From positions 1 to 33,905 of the forward strand of contig JADKGD010000047.1 in NCBI GenBank assembly GCA_016717145.1: a DNA stretch of 33,905 nt, given 5' to 3'. A program made the position numbers and the translations under genes. Source of the stretch: Saprospiraceae bacterium (GTDB taxonomy: Bacteria > Bacteroidota > Bacteroidia > Chitinophagales > Saprospiraceae). A model generated the notes under the pieces. It was not told where the DNA came from and did not search any database. It saw only the letters and a program-made list of their open reading frames with translations. Every line of letters starts with the position of its first letter. The first letter of the stretch is position 1. This document shows, piece after piece, positions 18,893 to 26,705 of the stretch.

Positions 18893-20165
18893 TTACTTGC
18901 CTGAAAATTGCAGATAAATTAAAGCTACAGCAGCAACTGTCATAATAATTAATGCTGTAAAGCCTAGAATATTTGTTAGTCTTCCATTGACGTTTTTTCC
19001 CATTATTTCTTTGTTGTTCGAAATGTGTAATATGATTGCAATTAGTACAGGTGCAGTTAGCCCATACAAAATAGCCGTATAAATCAATGACTGTATTGGA
19101 GTAATGCCTACATAGTTTAATGATAAGCCCAGTACTAACGAAATAGCGATGATTAAATAAAATGCTTTTGGCTTCATGAAATTTTTTGTCAAGTCCTTGT
19201 TTCCAGCCAAAGGTCTCGGTAATGATGTAAGAAATAGAACCACTCAATACAGGAATTGCAATAAGTCCTGTTCCAATTACACCAATGGCAAAAAGAAGAT
19301 AAGCCATGTTTCCAGCTAATGGTTTTAATGCCATTGCCGCTTGTTCAACTGTGTCAATTTGATGAATACCGCCCTTAAATAAAACAGTTCCAGTAGTAAG
19401 AATTATAAAATACATAACAAATCCTGAAACAGTCATTCCAAAATCAACATCTTGGTTAATTTCATGAATTATCTTTTTATTTACAATCAAATGTTTCCTT
19501 TTGTTTTTCATTTCTTCAACCTCTACAGATGCTTGCCAAAAGAAAAGATACGGTGAAATGGTAGTGCCAAGTATGCCTACTATAATTGCTATAAAGTCTT
19601 TGTCAAATTTTATAGTTGGAATAAAAGTCGCTTTAAGAATTTCTGTGAAATCCTGTTTATATAAAAAAGGAACTATAAAATAAACCAACATTACAATGCA
19701 CAAATATTTTAGAACTGATGCAATTTTATGATAAGGCAGGTATATTATTAAACCAAGAAGAATAATCGTGAAAAGAACACTGAAATAATTAGCATCAATA
19801 GCTGGAAATAGTAGATTTCCAACAGCTCCCATACCTGCAATGTCAGCACCAATATTCATTACAATGGCAGGAAAACTAAACAACAGCATCACATATAAAA
19901 TAGGTCTTGGATAGTGTTTTTTAAGTGTCCCTGTCAAACCTTGAGAGGTTACCAATCCAATTCTCGCACACATTTGCTGAATAGAAGCCATGAGAGGAAA
20001 AGCAATAATCGCTGTCCACAAGGTTGCAAGTCCAAATGAAGCACCTGCCTGTGAATATGTTGCAATTCCTGACGGGTCATCGTCACTTGCACCTGTCACT
20101 AGACCTGGTCCAAGTTTTTTCCAACTACTAAAAAGTTTAGTTGTAAATGCTTTCTTTCTTATCAT
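18893..20165 (-). pseudogene. NRAMP-family divalent metal transporter, one frame break
   Basis: ATG 20165 opens a multi-helix membrane protein. TM1 is GPGLVTGASDDDPSGIATYS, with DPSG in place of the canonical DPGN. TM6 is ILGTTISPYLFFWQASVEVE, lacking the Met of the canonical A-x-x-M-P-H metal site. The main frame continues to about 19205 (GWKQGLDKKFHEAKSIL). An extra A in AAAA (GCC AAA AGC) then shifts it; the restored frame reads FYLIIAISLVLGLSLNYVGI and ends with ALIYLQFSGK at 18893. Total length (~424 residues, 10-11 helices) fits the family. The DPSG/TTISPY subgroup is widespread and poorly characterised, so Mn, Fe or Mg specificity is open. The start codon overlaps the stop of the small membrane protein (ATGA). 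Confidence 0.85.
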
Positions 20166-20347
20166 TTTTTTAGTCGTTGTTGAATGGGCGGCAAAAGCAC
20201 AATCAAGATGAGTAGGAAAGCAGTCGTAATATTTATTCTTATGAAAATTTCAGGATAAATGTCTCGATGAAAAGACCAATAAAGGTTTGTCGCTATACAA
20301 AACAAGCAAATCAGAATTGTCAAAATAGCAAGTATTTTATGGTTCAT
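20162..20347 (-). CDS. small two-helix membrane protein coupled to the NRAMP gene
   Basis: 61 residues with two hydrophobic helices (ILAILTILICLFCIATNLYW and INITTAFLLILIVLLPPI) and a basic end (QQRLKK). The stop codon TGA overlaps the NRAMP start as ATGA, classic translational coupling, so it is probably co-expressed with the transporter. No family was recognised; an accessory or regulatory role in metal uptake is an inference from linkage only. Confidence 0.6.
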   Translation of the reverse strand: MNHKILAILTILICLFCIATNLYWSFHRDIYPEIFIRINITTAFLLILIVLLPPIQQRLKK

Positions 20348-20619
20348 GATTTTTCTTGTGTGTTTATCTTTTTATAACGATGTCAGTTTGCGGGTGGTTT
20401 GCTTGCCTATAACTTATAATAAACGCAACTGTACATATATATTGAGAGAGGTGTATAACATCCAAAAAAGGGAAAGTTCGTTAATTATGCCCAATCAAAA
20501 ACATATGATATCCTTTTACAAAAGAAAATTGATCGAACATTCTTCACAAATATAAGAGAGATTTTGTATTTTAGGTGAATTGTTTAAAAAAATTTGAACA
20601 ATGATAGAAAATTAAGATT
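20348..20619. other. intergenic, nothing recognised
   Basis: AT-rich sequence upstream of the small membrane protein. I find no clear -7 box, riboswitch or frame. Confidence 0.5.
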
Positions 20620-20913
20620 TCAATTGCAGATGAATACGGACCAGCCTGCAGACAATGCAGGTGAGGTGAAAATAGGGTGTGGATTATCCTCGAAACCTTT
20701 AGGCTCGGTAAATAAGAATGTAAGATAGGAACACTGGATACAGGTAAAAGTGCCTTTAGCCTTGACTTTGCCAAATAATCCATAATATGCATCAGAAAAT
20801 CTATTACGAGCCAAAATTACGTCAAAAGCAATCATTTCATTGACTTTTAAAGCCTCACCATATTGGTGACTATGTTTGCGTTTTAAAAGTCTTACTTTTA
20901 TAGTAATTTAGGC
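20620..20913 (-). CDS. uncertain ORF, possible gene relic
   Basis: A frame open for ~97 codons (ATG possible at 20835) reads NEMIAFDVILARNRFSDAYY then GLFGKVKAKGTFTCIQCSYL and ends with SPALSAGWSVFICN. Its composition looks protein-like, but it has no recognised motif, signal or ribosome site, and it overlaps a GC-rich palindromic patch near 20640-20665. It could be a relic of a larger gene or chance. Confidence 0.25.
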
Positions 20914-20956
20914 TCTCACAACGAAGGTCCGATGCATAATATGGATTGAAACAGAC

Positions 20957-20990
20957 CACCAGACCTGCCTGCCGGCAAGGCCGGGGTGGT
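20957..20990. repeat. REP-like GC-rich palindrome, copy 1
   Basis: A block of CCACCAGACCTGCCTGCCGG followed by CAAGGCCGGGGTGG can fold as a hairpin (CCTGCC...GGC). An almost identical block lies at 22287-22321, and the GC content is far above the background. Typical of an extragenic palindromic repeat family. Confidence 0.65.
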
Positions 20991-21170
20991 AAACTAAGGA
21001 GTAAGAGTTCACAGGAGGCAACTGGGGAAGATGGTGCGTACAGAAGTAATATGAGGAACGATTCATTGCTTTGCGTATCAGATGCACCAACATGGCTGTT
21101 TGATAAAGTTAAATATTAAGAACTAAAGCCGGGCTTTATTCGTCAAATCCCGAACCGCAATACAAAAGAA

Positions 21171-21296
21171 TTAAGGCTGCTGATTGCTCCAATGTCCAGC
21201 CCAACTATCGGCAATACCAATGTAAGGGTTCGTGCACCCAGTACTTTCTTTGTCGTATATCGTTTTGGCCTGCAAATTTTGTACACCATATTCAAT
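21171..21296 (-). pseudogene. C-terminal scrap of an exported-type protein
   Basis: A 41-residue frame with no start reads VQNLQAKTIYDKESTGCTNP then YIGIADSWAGHWSNQQP and a stop. It is directly downstream of the beta-barrel gene on the same strand. The protein-like composition suggests a truncated gene end; identity unknown. Confidence 0.25.
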
Positions 21297-21301
21297 TCAG
21301 T

Positions 21302-21880
21302 TTAAAACCGGTAACCAATTCTTAAATGTAAATTTAGGGTTCTGTTTAACTGATTTTCCATAAACCCGACACTTTTTGCAAAATAATACCTGTAACCAAA
21401 TCCTATTCCGGTTTCATAGGTAAAATGATTTCCTACATTTCTTTTTATTCCCCAGGTGGGTATTATTGCAATGTGATTATAAGGTGTTAAGTTATCATTT
21501 TTAGTAATCACAAACCAATCAGGATAATAGCTGGTCTTCAATGAAACAAAATTTCCGCTATTTCCAGCAATACTTTTTGATTTAGTAACCCGTTTGTTTA
21601 GATTGTAATAATATCTTGGTTCTACAGTAATATCAGGTATCAAGATATAACCAACTTCGTAGGAATGCATAATTCCAAAAATTCCAGCATCTAGCCCTAA
21701 TTCGCTTCTTAATGATATTTTGTCAGATAGTTTTGCTTCGTTGTAAAACCAGATTCCTAATACTCCTATTTGGATTCCGGAAGTAGATTTTTCTACACTT
21801 GTGTTTTGAGATTTTGCGATAAAAGTTAGTCCGCAGCAAGTTAAAGTCAATAAAAAATATTTCATTAGTTTCATTTTCAA
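21302..21880 (-). CDS. outer-membrane beta-barrel protein
   Basis: 192 residues from ATG 21880 (a second Met at 21862, MKYFLLTLTC..., is also possible). The signal peptide ends about FIAKSQ. The mature part consists of alternating amphipathic strands (GIQIGVLGIWFYNEAKLSDK, DITVEPRYYYNLNKR, HFTYETGIGFGYRYYF) and ends LHLRIGYRF. The terminal Phe is the BAM assembly signal. It resembles the small 8-10-strand barrels annotated as outer membrane beta-barrel proteins in Bacteroidota. The frame is intact. Substrate or role unknown. Confidence 0.75.
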   Translation of the reverse strand: MKMKLMKYFLLTLTCCGLTFIAKSQNTSVEKSTSGIQIGVLGIWFYNEAKLSDKISLRSELGLDAGIFGIMHSYEVGYILIPDITVEPRYYYNLNKRVTKSKSIAGNSGNFVSLKTSYYPDWFVITKNDNLTPYNHIAIIPTWGIKRNVGNHFTYETGIGFGYRYYFAKSVGFMENQLNRTLNLHLRIGYRF

Positions 21881-22775
21881 ATGCTTTATAACAGTTTAGA
21901 ATATGGCTTATATCAATTAAGATGCACTTATCTATCCACCTGAAACAAACTTGGATAAGAAAATAAATCATGTACTAACATCCGTTAAACTAATTTGTTG
22001 ACCCATTTTTTATGTTGTTGAATTATTCAGAATTAGCAACACGAGATTGTTCCCTATTTTTGTAGCATGACCGCTAATGACTGTTCTTGTGCCAAAAAAA
22101 TGCCCAAGTATCAAAAAATATACGCCATAGATTTCAAATATTTAAAAGATAAGTGGAATTAATATTTAGAATGAAAGTCAATTTTTCACCAAAGACTAGA
22201 AAATTAGTATTGTGAAATACATTAGTTGGAAATTCAATGGCCAGGTGAAAGAGCCTTCAGTCTAGAAAATGCCATAAAAAACATACCACCAGACCTGCCT
22301 GCCGGCAAGGCAGGGGTTGTAAAACTATAATCCGGATTATGCAATAGAAAATCTATTCCGGCTTAAAATTACCGCAAAATAAGGCTCCGCCAAGGCGGAT
22401 TGATTTCCCTAATTCACCTTAGTAGTAACAATGCCTGATTTGCGAGATCACTTATTTTATAGTTCTTTCAAGCCTCAGAACGAAATTCTATTGCATAGTT
22501 CGGGATTACCACTTGGGCAAAAGAGTAATGGACATATATTATTAATCGAAACCCACATGATTTGATCTTTACTAAGCCAGAAGAGCATTAAATTTGCTGA
22601 TCGGTTTTTGATTTTATATAAAATTAATTCGTAATAAAAAATATAAAGGTTCAACTTTTTGGGGCTTTGCGTTCGGTTGGGAAATCGAAGCACAAAAGCC
22701 AAATTTTTTACCAATGTTTATTTAAAAAACTGCTGCCCAAATTTTGCACTTCAGCCCTCCTGACGAATACCCATG
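21881..22775. other. intergenic region with one REP-like copy
   Basis: About 900 bp without a supportable gene. It contains the second GC-rich palindrome (22287-22321) and a GCTCCGCCAAGGCGG near-palindrome near 22383. Short frames here (for example 22475-22714, minus) lack any protein-like signature. Confidence 0.5.
22287..22321. repeat. REP-like GC-rich palindrome, copy 2
   Basis: Same orientation and nearly the same sequence as 20957-20990; differences are CAGGGG for CCGGGG and TTGT for GTGG. The stem CCTGCC/GGCAGG is better formed in this copy. Confidence 0.65.
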
Positions 22776-23198
22776 TCAGGGATTTTTATCTTTTCTGAAT
22801 AACTCTAAAAGTAGAAATCCTGATATTGTCAATATAGTGCCAATAGTGAACATAATAATGTGAAGTAGTGAAATGTCGTCAACCATGATCACCTGTATTA
22901 CTATCCATCCACTCAGTAGAATTCCTTGGATAATAACCAATAATGAAGCGAATGGCTTTTCCTTATATACGAAATATGCTGCTATAAAATTTAAGAGTCC
23001 ATTAACGATCAGCAATACTATTCCGGGAATTAAATATGAATTAAATGGTGAATCTTTTATGTATAAAACACTCATACCCATCATATGTCCAGATGGGTCT
23101 ATGATAAACAACACACCAGCCACAACAGCATTTATTGCAGTAAGTAGTAGTAGAGAAATTGAAGTAAACCGCAAATATCGTTTCAAATTATAACCCAT
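22776..23198 (-). CDS. four-helix integral membrane protein, unknown function
   Basis: 140 residues from ATG 23198 with four hydrophobic segments: about residues 12-33 (TSISLLLLTAINAVVAGVLF), 55-77 (YLIPGIVLLIVNGLLNFIAA), 83-105 (FASLLVIIQGILLSGWIVIQ) and 110-132 (LLHIIMFTIGTILTISGFLL). A charged end (LFRKDKNP) follows. The frame is intact. Similar small proteins are annotated only as membrane or DUF proteins; no motif decides a function. It is isolated, with no operon partner. Confidence 0.65.
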   Translation of the reverse strand: MGYNLKRYLRFTSISLLLLTAINAVVAGVLFIIDPSGHMMGMSVLYIKDSPFNSYLIPGIVLLIVNGLLNFIAAYFVYKEKPFASLLVIIQGILLSGWIVIQVIMVDDISLLHIIMFTIGTILTISGFLLLELFRKDKNP

Positions 23199-23228
23199 TT
23201 AAATTTATAAGTTTATTGAATATTATGA

Positions 23229-23453
23229 AATTCTTTTTCAGCCCTTTCCGCCTATTTTGACCGCTTCGGCAAGGGTTTAAAACTTAACGGCAAACAAATA
23301 AATGCAGTCAATAAAAGGCTCATTAAATGGTTATCGGAAGCCATTCAACTGATTGATATGTCCTTTTTGACAGAAGATCATCGAACAGCCTATAAAGAAT
23401 TGATAACTCAACGAGTAAAACAATTTACAGAACGACCCAACAAGCAAATCTGA
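23229..23453 (+). pseudogene. HipA-type kinase toxin, C-terminal fragment
   Basis: About 74 codons without a start encode YFDRFGKGLKLNGKQINAVN, KRLIKWLSEAIQLIDMSFLT and EDHRTAYKELITQRVKQF to a TGA at 23451. The pattern (FxRFxxxLxLNxKQIxxVxKR, then WIxxSFLxxxxxxxYKxLxxxR) is the C-terminal end of HipA-family Ser/Thr kinase toxins of Bacteroidota. The kinase core and any HipB partner are absent, so this is a stump next to mobile-element debris. Confidence 0.5.
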
Positions 23454-23605
23454 CCTAAGTGTTGCCAAATTTTCAATTTGAATTCGAAGCACTAAATCCA
23501 TCATATATCTACAATATCTATCTCCAATAAACTTTTTGTGTAAAAATATCAACCCTATCAACGACTTGAAAAGTAAGATAGTAAGATCCTGCCTTATCAT
23601 TTATT
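23440..23605 (-). pseudogene. RAYT 5' coding relic (copy 1)
   Basis: On the minus strand 23605-23525 reads NDKAGSYYLTFQVVDRVDIF then TQKVYWR and a stop. This is the N-terminal strand of REP-associated Y1 transposases (YFxTFxVVxWVDVFTR). Degraded sequence continues to about 23440. It is homologous to the relic at 26071-26330 and carries the same upstream hairpin block. Confidence 0.5.
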
Positions 23606-23815
23606 TGGTATCCAGTATGCACATTATGCAAAGATATATTATGTATTTCATTCTACCAAGATTCATGGCATAGCCATAGCAACACTACGAGTGAGCCGGG
23701 CAAGAAGGGCCTATTTGGAGATGGTGCTTAACTGGGATTATGGAATAGCCACACACAGACGTAGTTGCATTTATCAGGCCTGATAACGGCCTGAACCTAC
23801 CTTTAGATTTGCATT
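23533..23815. repeat. long interspersed repeat, copy 1 (RAYT 5' end plus hairpin tail)
   Basis: About 240 bp are strongly similar to 26256-26500: the RAYT start region, a shared CCAAGATTCATGGCA block, GGGCAAGAAGGGCC, and GATTATGG...ACACACAGACG. Copy 1 then ends with a hairpin, TCAGGCC (23774-23780) and GGCCTGA (23788-23794). The outer arm CGTAGTT (23760-23766) has lost its perfect partner here (AACCTAC). Confidence 0.7.
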
Positions 23816-24094
23816 TCCATTAATTTTATCATATTACATATATTATTATGTATTACATGGGGTGTCCAGGGGGGTGTTGAAAAGTATTAATTTTGTGGAA
23901 AAGTTGAGACAAAGTATGGCAAATTATGCAACCTACTAAGTATACCTTATTCGGCGTTTTAATCCACACTTTGCTCAAAAGGTTAAAAAGACAGATAGAA
24001 AATTAGGGTAAAACCCATTAACAAGGTAATCGTCCTTCACCTTTTTACTCAACTTAAATTCGTCATTTCTTAATTTTTTAAAACCAGTTTTATT

Positions 24095-25117
24095 ATGTTA
24101 AAGTTTACTATCGGGGCTGATATTTCTAAAGATAAAATCAATTTTGCTCTTCGTTTTTAAAATGACTATATTTTGGAGAAAGAAGTAGAAAATACAACAT
24201 CTGCTTTAAATAAATTTATTAAGCAAGTTCAGTCATTGGTTAAGAGTTTAGCCAAAGAAAAAAGTCTGAACATTCCTTTGAGTTTATCATGGAACATACG
24301 GGAATCTATAGCAATCTTCTTATTGAATGCCTGGCTGGACATAAGGTGACCATGTATGTTGTTGCTGGACTTGAAATCAAGAAAAGTACCGGGATCAGCA
24401 GGGGTAAAAATGACAAGATTGATGCTCAAAGAATTGCGGACTATGGGGTCAGATTTGCTGATAAATTAAAGCCTTATACCTTATGTGATCAGACGCTCAC
24501 AGAACTTAAGGTTGAATACCAAAAAAGATCACAGCTTGCAAGAATCAAGCTCAACTTACACAAGCCAGAGATGATAATAAAAAATTTCAAGGTAAAGAAC
24601 TCCAAAAAAAGTTAGAAAAAATTAATAAGCCAATAGTGAATGAATTAGATGAAGCTATTGAGAAAATTGAAGCCGATATGTTGGAGTTAATAAAAAGCGA
24701 TAAATCCATCTACGACAACTATAAGATCGCACAATCCGTACCGGGTGTTGGTAAAATCGTAGCGGTAGCATTCCTCTGTGCAACCCATAATTTCACAAAG
24801 TTTGAAACATCCAAGGCATTAGGCAGTTATTGTGGTGTAGTGCCATTTGGAAAGGAATCAGGGAGGTACAAAGGAAAAGATAAGGTATCTCCCATTGCCA
24901 ATAAGTCATTAAAAACGCTGCTGCATCTGGGAGCAGTAGCTAGCATTAGCGGAAAAATGCCTTTGCGGCCTATTACCAAAGAAAAATAACAGAGGATAAG
25001 AAAAATAAAATGCTTGCCATCAATAATGTCAGAAACAAAATAGTAAAAACGCTCTTCGCGTGCATTAAAAATAAAATAAAATATAAAGCGGATTATTCGT
25101 TTTCATTTGCAGCCTAA
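24095..25117 (+). pseudogene. IS110-family DEDD transposase (bridge-RNA recombinase type), multiply broken
   Basis: ATG 24095 starts MLKFTIGADISKDKINFAL, with the first Asp of the RuvC-like DEDD site in GADISKD. A TAA at 24158-24160 interrupts the next codons. A frame shift in an A6 run (near 24265) leads to EFIMEHTGIYSNLLIECLAG (catalytic Glu) and GKNDKIDAQRIADYGVRF (the D-x-x-D pair). A shift near 24570 precedes the coiled region (LEKINKPIVNELDEAIEKIE) and the Transposase_20 domain (SVPGVGKIVAVAFLCATHNF ... GRYKGKDKVSPIANKSL). A missing A near 24956 must be restored to read NAFAAYYQRKITEDKKN ... YSFSFAA, ending at 25117. Total about 340 codons, normal for the family. Confidence 0.85.
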
Positions 25118-25230
25118 AAATCAGGATGTGGATAACTCTGTGAATGGACCATGTACAACCGATTTCATCAACAACAAAAATATCAATTATGTATTAAAAA
25201 AATATCAATTAATGCTTGGTTAAACCATAG
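25118..25230 (+). ncRNA. candidate guide (bridge/seek) RNA region of the IS element
   Basis: This is the non-coding stretch between the transposase stop and the right inverted repeat. In IS1111-group elements the guide RNA is reported from the region downstream of the transposase; in the IS110 group it comes from the left end. I could not establish a secondary structure or loop guides, so this is a positional call only. Confidence 0.3.
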
Positions 25231-25299
25231 AAAACGCCGAACGTGGGGTGATAGTGAAAAAATGCTCAGTTCCAAGTGTCAGTTTGCATTTTTAAGGTA

Positions 25300-25320
25300 A
25301 GCCCCAAAAAAAGCGGGGCT
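25300..25320 (+). terminator. hairpin with A-rich loop
   Basis: AGCCCC (25300-25305) pairs with GGGGCT (25315-25320), followed by AACTTTTC. A second pair, CTTTTCG/CGAAAAG, follows at 25323-25353. Together they begin the hairpin-rich block that continues into repeat copy 2. Confidence 0.4.
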
Positions 25321-25357
25321 AACTTTTCGGTACGCTGAGCGATTAGCGAAAAGCCAG

Positions 25358-25440
25358 GGATTATGGTACAGCCATAGTTACACACAGACGTAGTTGCATT
25401 TATCAGGCCTGATAACGGCCTGAAACTACGCCTAACGGGG
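25358..25440. repeat. hairpin repeat, copy 2
   Basis: Shares GGGATTATGG...AGCCATAG and ACACACAGACG with copies 1 and 3. It carries the complete nested hairpin: outer CGTAGTT (25389-25395) / AACTACG (25424-25430) and inner TCAGGCC (25403-25409) / GGCCTGA (25417-25423). It lies just downstream of the IS right end and upstream of hicA's 3' end. Confidence 0.75.
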
Positions 25441-25483
25441 GTGTCCTTATTAAAAGACAATTTTAATAAAATAATAATGCATC

Positions 25484-25729
25484 TCATTCATTAATAATTT
25501 TCAATAATTCTTCTCTGGTTATTTCTAATTCTGTAGCAACATCATTTAATATTTTAGATAAGAGGCCAATTTTGATAGGGTCATGGTTAGGAATTGTAAT
25601 ATGGTGTTCATTTTCACCATTTGATTTAGTCAGACGAATGTGACTGCCATTTTGCCTTGTGACAATGTAGTCTAATTTAGCTAACTTTTTTTTCAAACTT
25701 GCTCCTGACTCATCTCTTGAAAGTTTCAT
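25484..25729 (-). CDS. hicA: HicA-type mRNA interferase toxin
   Basis: 81 residues from ATG 25729. The dsRBD-like fold is evident: LKKKLAKLDYIVTRQNGSHI, with the catalytic His in G-S-H, then RLTK, HHITIPNHDPIKIGLLSKIL and a C-terminal helix. HicA cleaves mRNA and is neutralised by HicB. It overlaps the hicB stop by 4 bp (ATGA), so the pair is translationally coupled with the antitoxin first. The N-terminal extension (MKLSRDESGAS) is slightly longer than in minimal HicA proteins. The frame is intact, one of two complete toxin-antitoxin genes here. Confidence 0.88.
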   Translation of the reverse strand: MKLSRDESGASLKKKLAKLDYIVTRQNGSHIRLTKSNGENEHHITIPNHDPIKIGLLSKILNDVATELEITREELLKIINE

Positions 25730-25929
25730 GCAGTCAATACTTCATCTTTTACAAAGTGCATCCTGACAATTCGCTTTGTATTGTCATCAAAATGGCATGA
25801 AACAGCATCAATAATATTTTCTTTTAAGGTTTGCCAATCGTCTGCTTCGGTAAATATAGACAAGCCTAAAGCTTGTGCTTCATAGCCGCCGTCTATTGAT
25901 TCATTAATTACAAATATTACTTCTTGCAT
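25726..25929 (-). CDS. hicB: HicB-type antitoxin
   Basis: The start is set at ATG 25929, giving 67 residues (MQEVIFVINESIDGGYEAQA, then LGLSIFTEADDWQTLKENII and DAVSCHFDD). The longer frame up to 26031 is not family-like and runs through the -7 box, so it is rejected. The HicB partial RNase-H-like fold lacks a C-terminal DNA-binding domain, as in short HicB forms. It precedes hicA and overlaps it by 4 bp. HicB blocks HicA and usually represses the operon; without a DNA-binding domain, regulation here is unclear. Confidence 0.85.
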   Translation of the reverse strand: MQEVIFVINESIDGGYEAQALGLSIFTEADDWQTLKENIIDAVSCHFDDNTKRIVRMHFVKDEVLTA

Positions 25930-25946
25930 GGTATAAAATTTAAATA

Positions 25947-25954
25947 CAAAGATA
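25947..25954 (-). promoter_or_regulatory. -7 box of the hicBA promoter
   Basis: TATCTTTG on the minus strand is a perfect TAnnTTTG match, 18 bp before the hicB ATG, leaving a very short leader. The -33 element is not obvious. Confidence 0.5.
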
Positions 25955-25977
25955 AGGCATTTTAAATACTTATCATT

Positions 25978-26070
25978 ATGGATTTTGGACAAAGTTTGAT
26001 GCTCATCCTCAAGCAAAAGAAACTTTCTCAAGCTGATCTCGGTAAAATCATCGGTACTTCTAGCGAGTAG
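25978..26070 (+). pseudogene. N-terminal stub of an XRE-type regulator
   Basis: ATG 25978 encodes MDFGQSLMLILKQKKLSQAD then LGKIIGTSSE and a stop at 26068. This is the first half of an XRE helix-turn-helix (KLSQADLGKIIG). The recognition helix and the rest are replaced by the RAYT relic starting at 26071, so it was probably truncated by that insertion. It is divergent from hicBA. Confidence 0.6.
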
Positions 26071-26330
26071 ATTCTTTTATTTCCTTCAAAATTTTTGATG
26101 CTGTATGTCTTTTAAAGTCCCTAATAATATCCGGCAAGTTCCCATTTTCGGCATTCAAGATGTTATGAACATGATTCGACAACACAACTTAAGCCCAAAT
26201 TTGAAGCCCTTTGTGTTTTCTGCCATAATCAAAACTGTCCAAAATGACATAATCATTTTGTGTAAAATATGAACCCCATCAACGACTTGAAAAGTAAAAT
26301 AGTAAGATCCTGCCTTATCAATCATATATG
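26071..26330 (-). pseudogene. RAYT (REP-associated Y1 transposase) relic, N-terminal half
   Basis: On the minus strand: IDKAGSYYFTFQVVDG, NDYVILDSFDYGRKHKGLQI and VVLSNHVHNILNAENGNLPD, then IIRDFKRHTASKILKEIKES. The H-x-H (NHVHN) of the HUH site is still present. Frame breaks and an in-frame stop (before VVLSN) mark it as dead. The catalytic Tyr helix is missing because the relic ends at the XRE stub. Confidence 0.7.
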
Positions 26331-26520
26331 GTATCCAGTACGCACATCATTCAAAGATATATATTGTATCCTTTTACCAAGATTCATGGCACAGCCATGG
26401 CAACACTACGCGTGAGTCGGGCAAGAAGGGCCCATTTGGAGATGGTGCTTAGCTAGGATTATGGCACAGCCATAGCTACACACAGACGTTGTTATAAACT
26501 ACCCCTAACGGGGAATTTTT
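26256..26520. repeat. long interspersed repeat, copy 3
   Basis: Similar to 23533-23760 over the RAYT start and hairpin tail, with a different end: after ACACACAGACG it reads TTGTTATAAACTACCCCTAACGGGG and T7. That end keeps the AACTAC and CTAACGGGG seen in copy 2 but has lost the inner TCAGGCC hairpin. Confidence 0.7.
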
Positions 26521-26705
26521 TTAGAGTATTGGTTGATTTTAATTTTGTTACTGCAATAGTTAAATGTATCATTCATTTATTTGCATTTAAAGTAACTCGC
26601 AATAATAATTAATTTTACCTTTACGTCATTCGAACACTAAGCCCGGTTTGAATGTGCATTCATAGAATTTTTGTATAAGCTTTGACATTTAAAAATAAAT
26701 CATTT

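Larger units (their letters stand above)
23950..25241 (+). mobile_element. IS110-family insertion sequence, IS1111-like
   Basis: Perfect 11-bp inverted repeats TTCGGCGTTTT (23950-23960) and AAAACGCCGAA (25231-25241) bracket one DEDD-type transposase gene (24095-25117). Subterminal inverted repeats of about this length distinguish the IS1111 group from other IS110 elements, which lack terminal repeats. Non-coding ends are 134 bp (left) and 113 bp (right); the true tips lie a few bases outside the repeats. No target duplication is expected for this family. The element lies between two copies of the hairpin repeat. Confidence 0.75.

Noticed and set aside
22475..22714. 79-codon minus-strand frame
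   Set aside because: No signal, motif or partner; composition like random AT-rich DNA.
25930..26031. Longer hicB start adding 34 residues
   Set aside because: The extension is not family-like, overlaps the divergent XRE stub and covers the TATCTTTG promoter box; the ATG at 25929 fits better.
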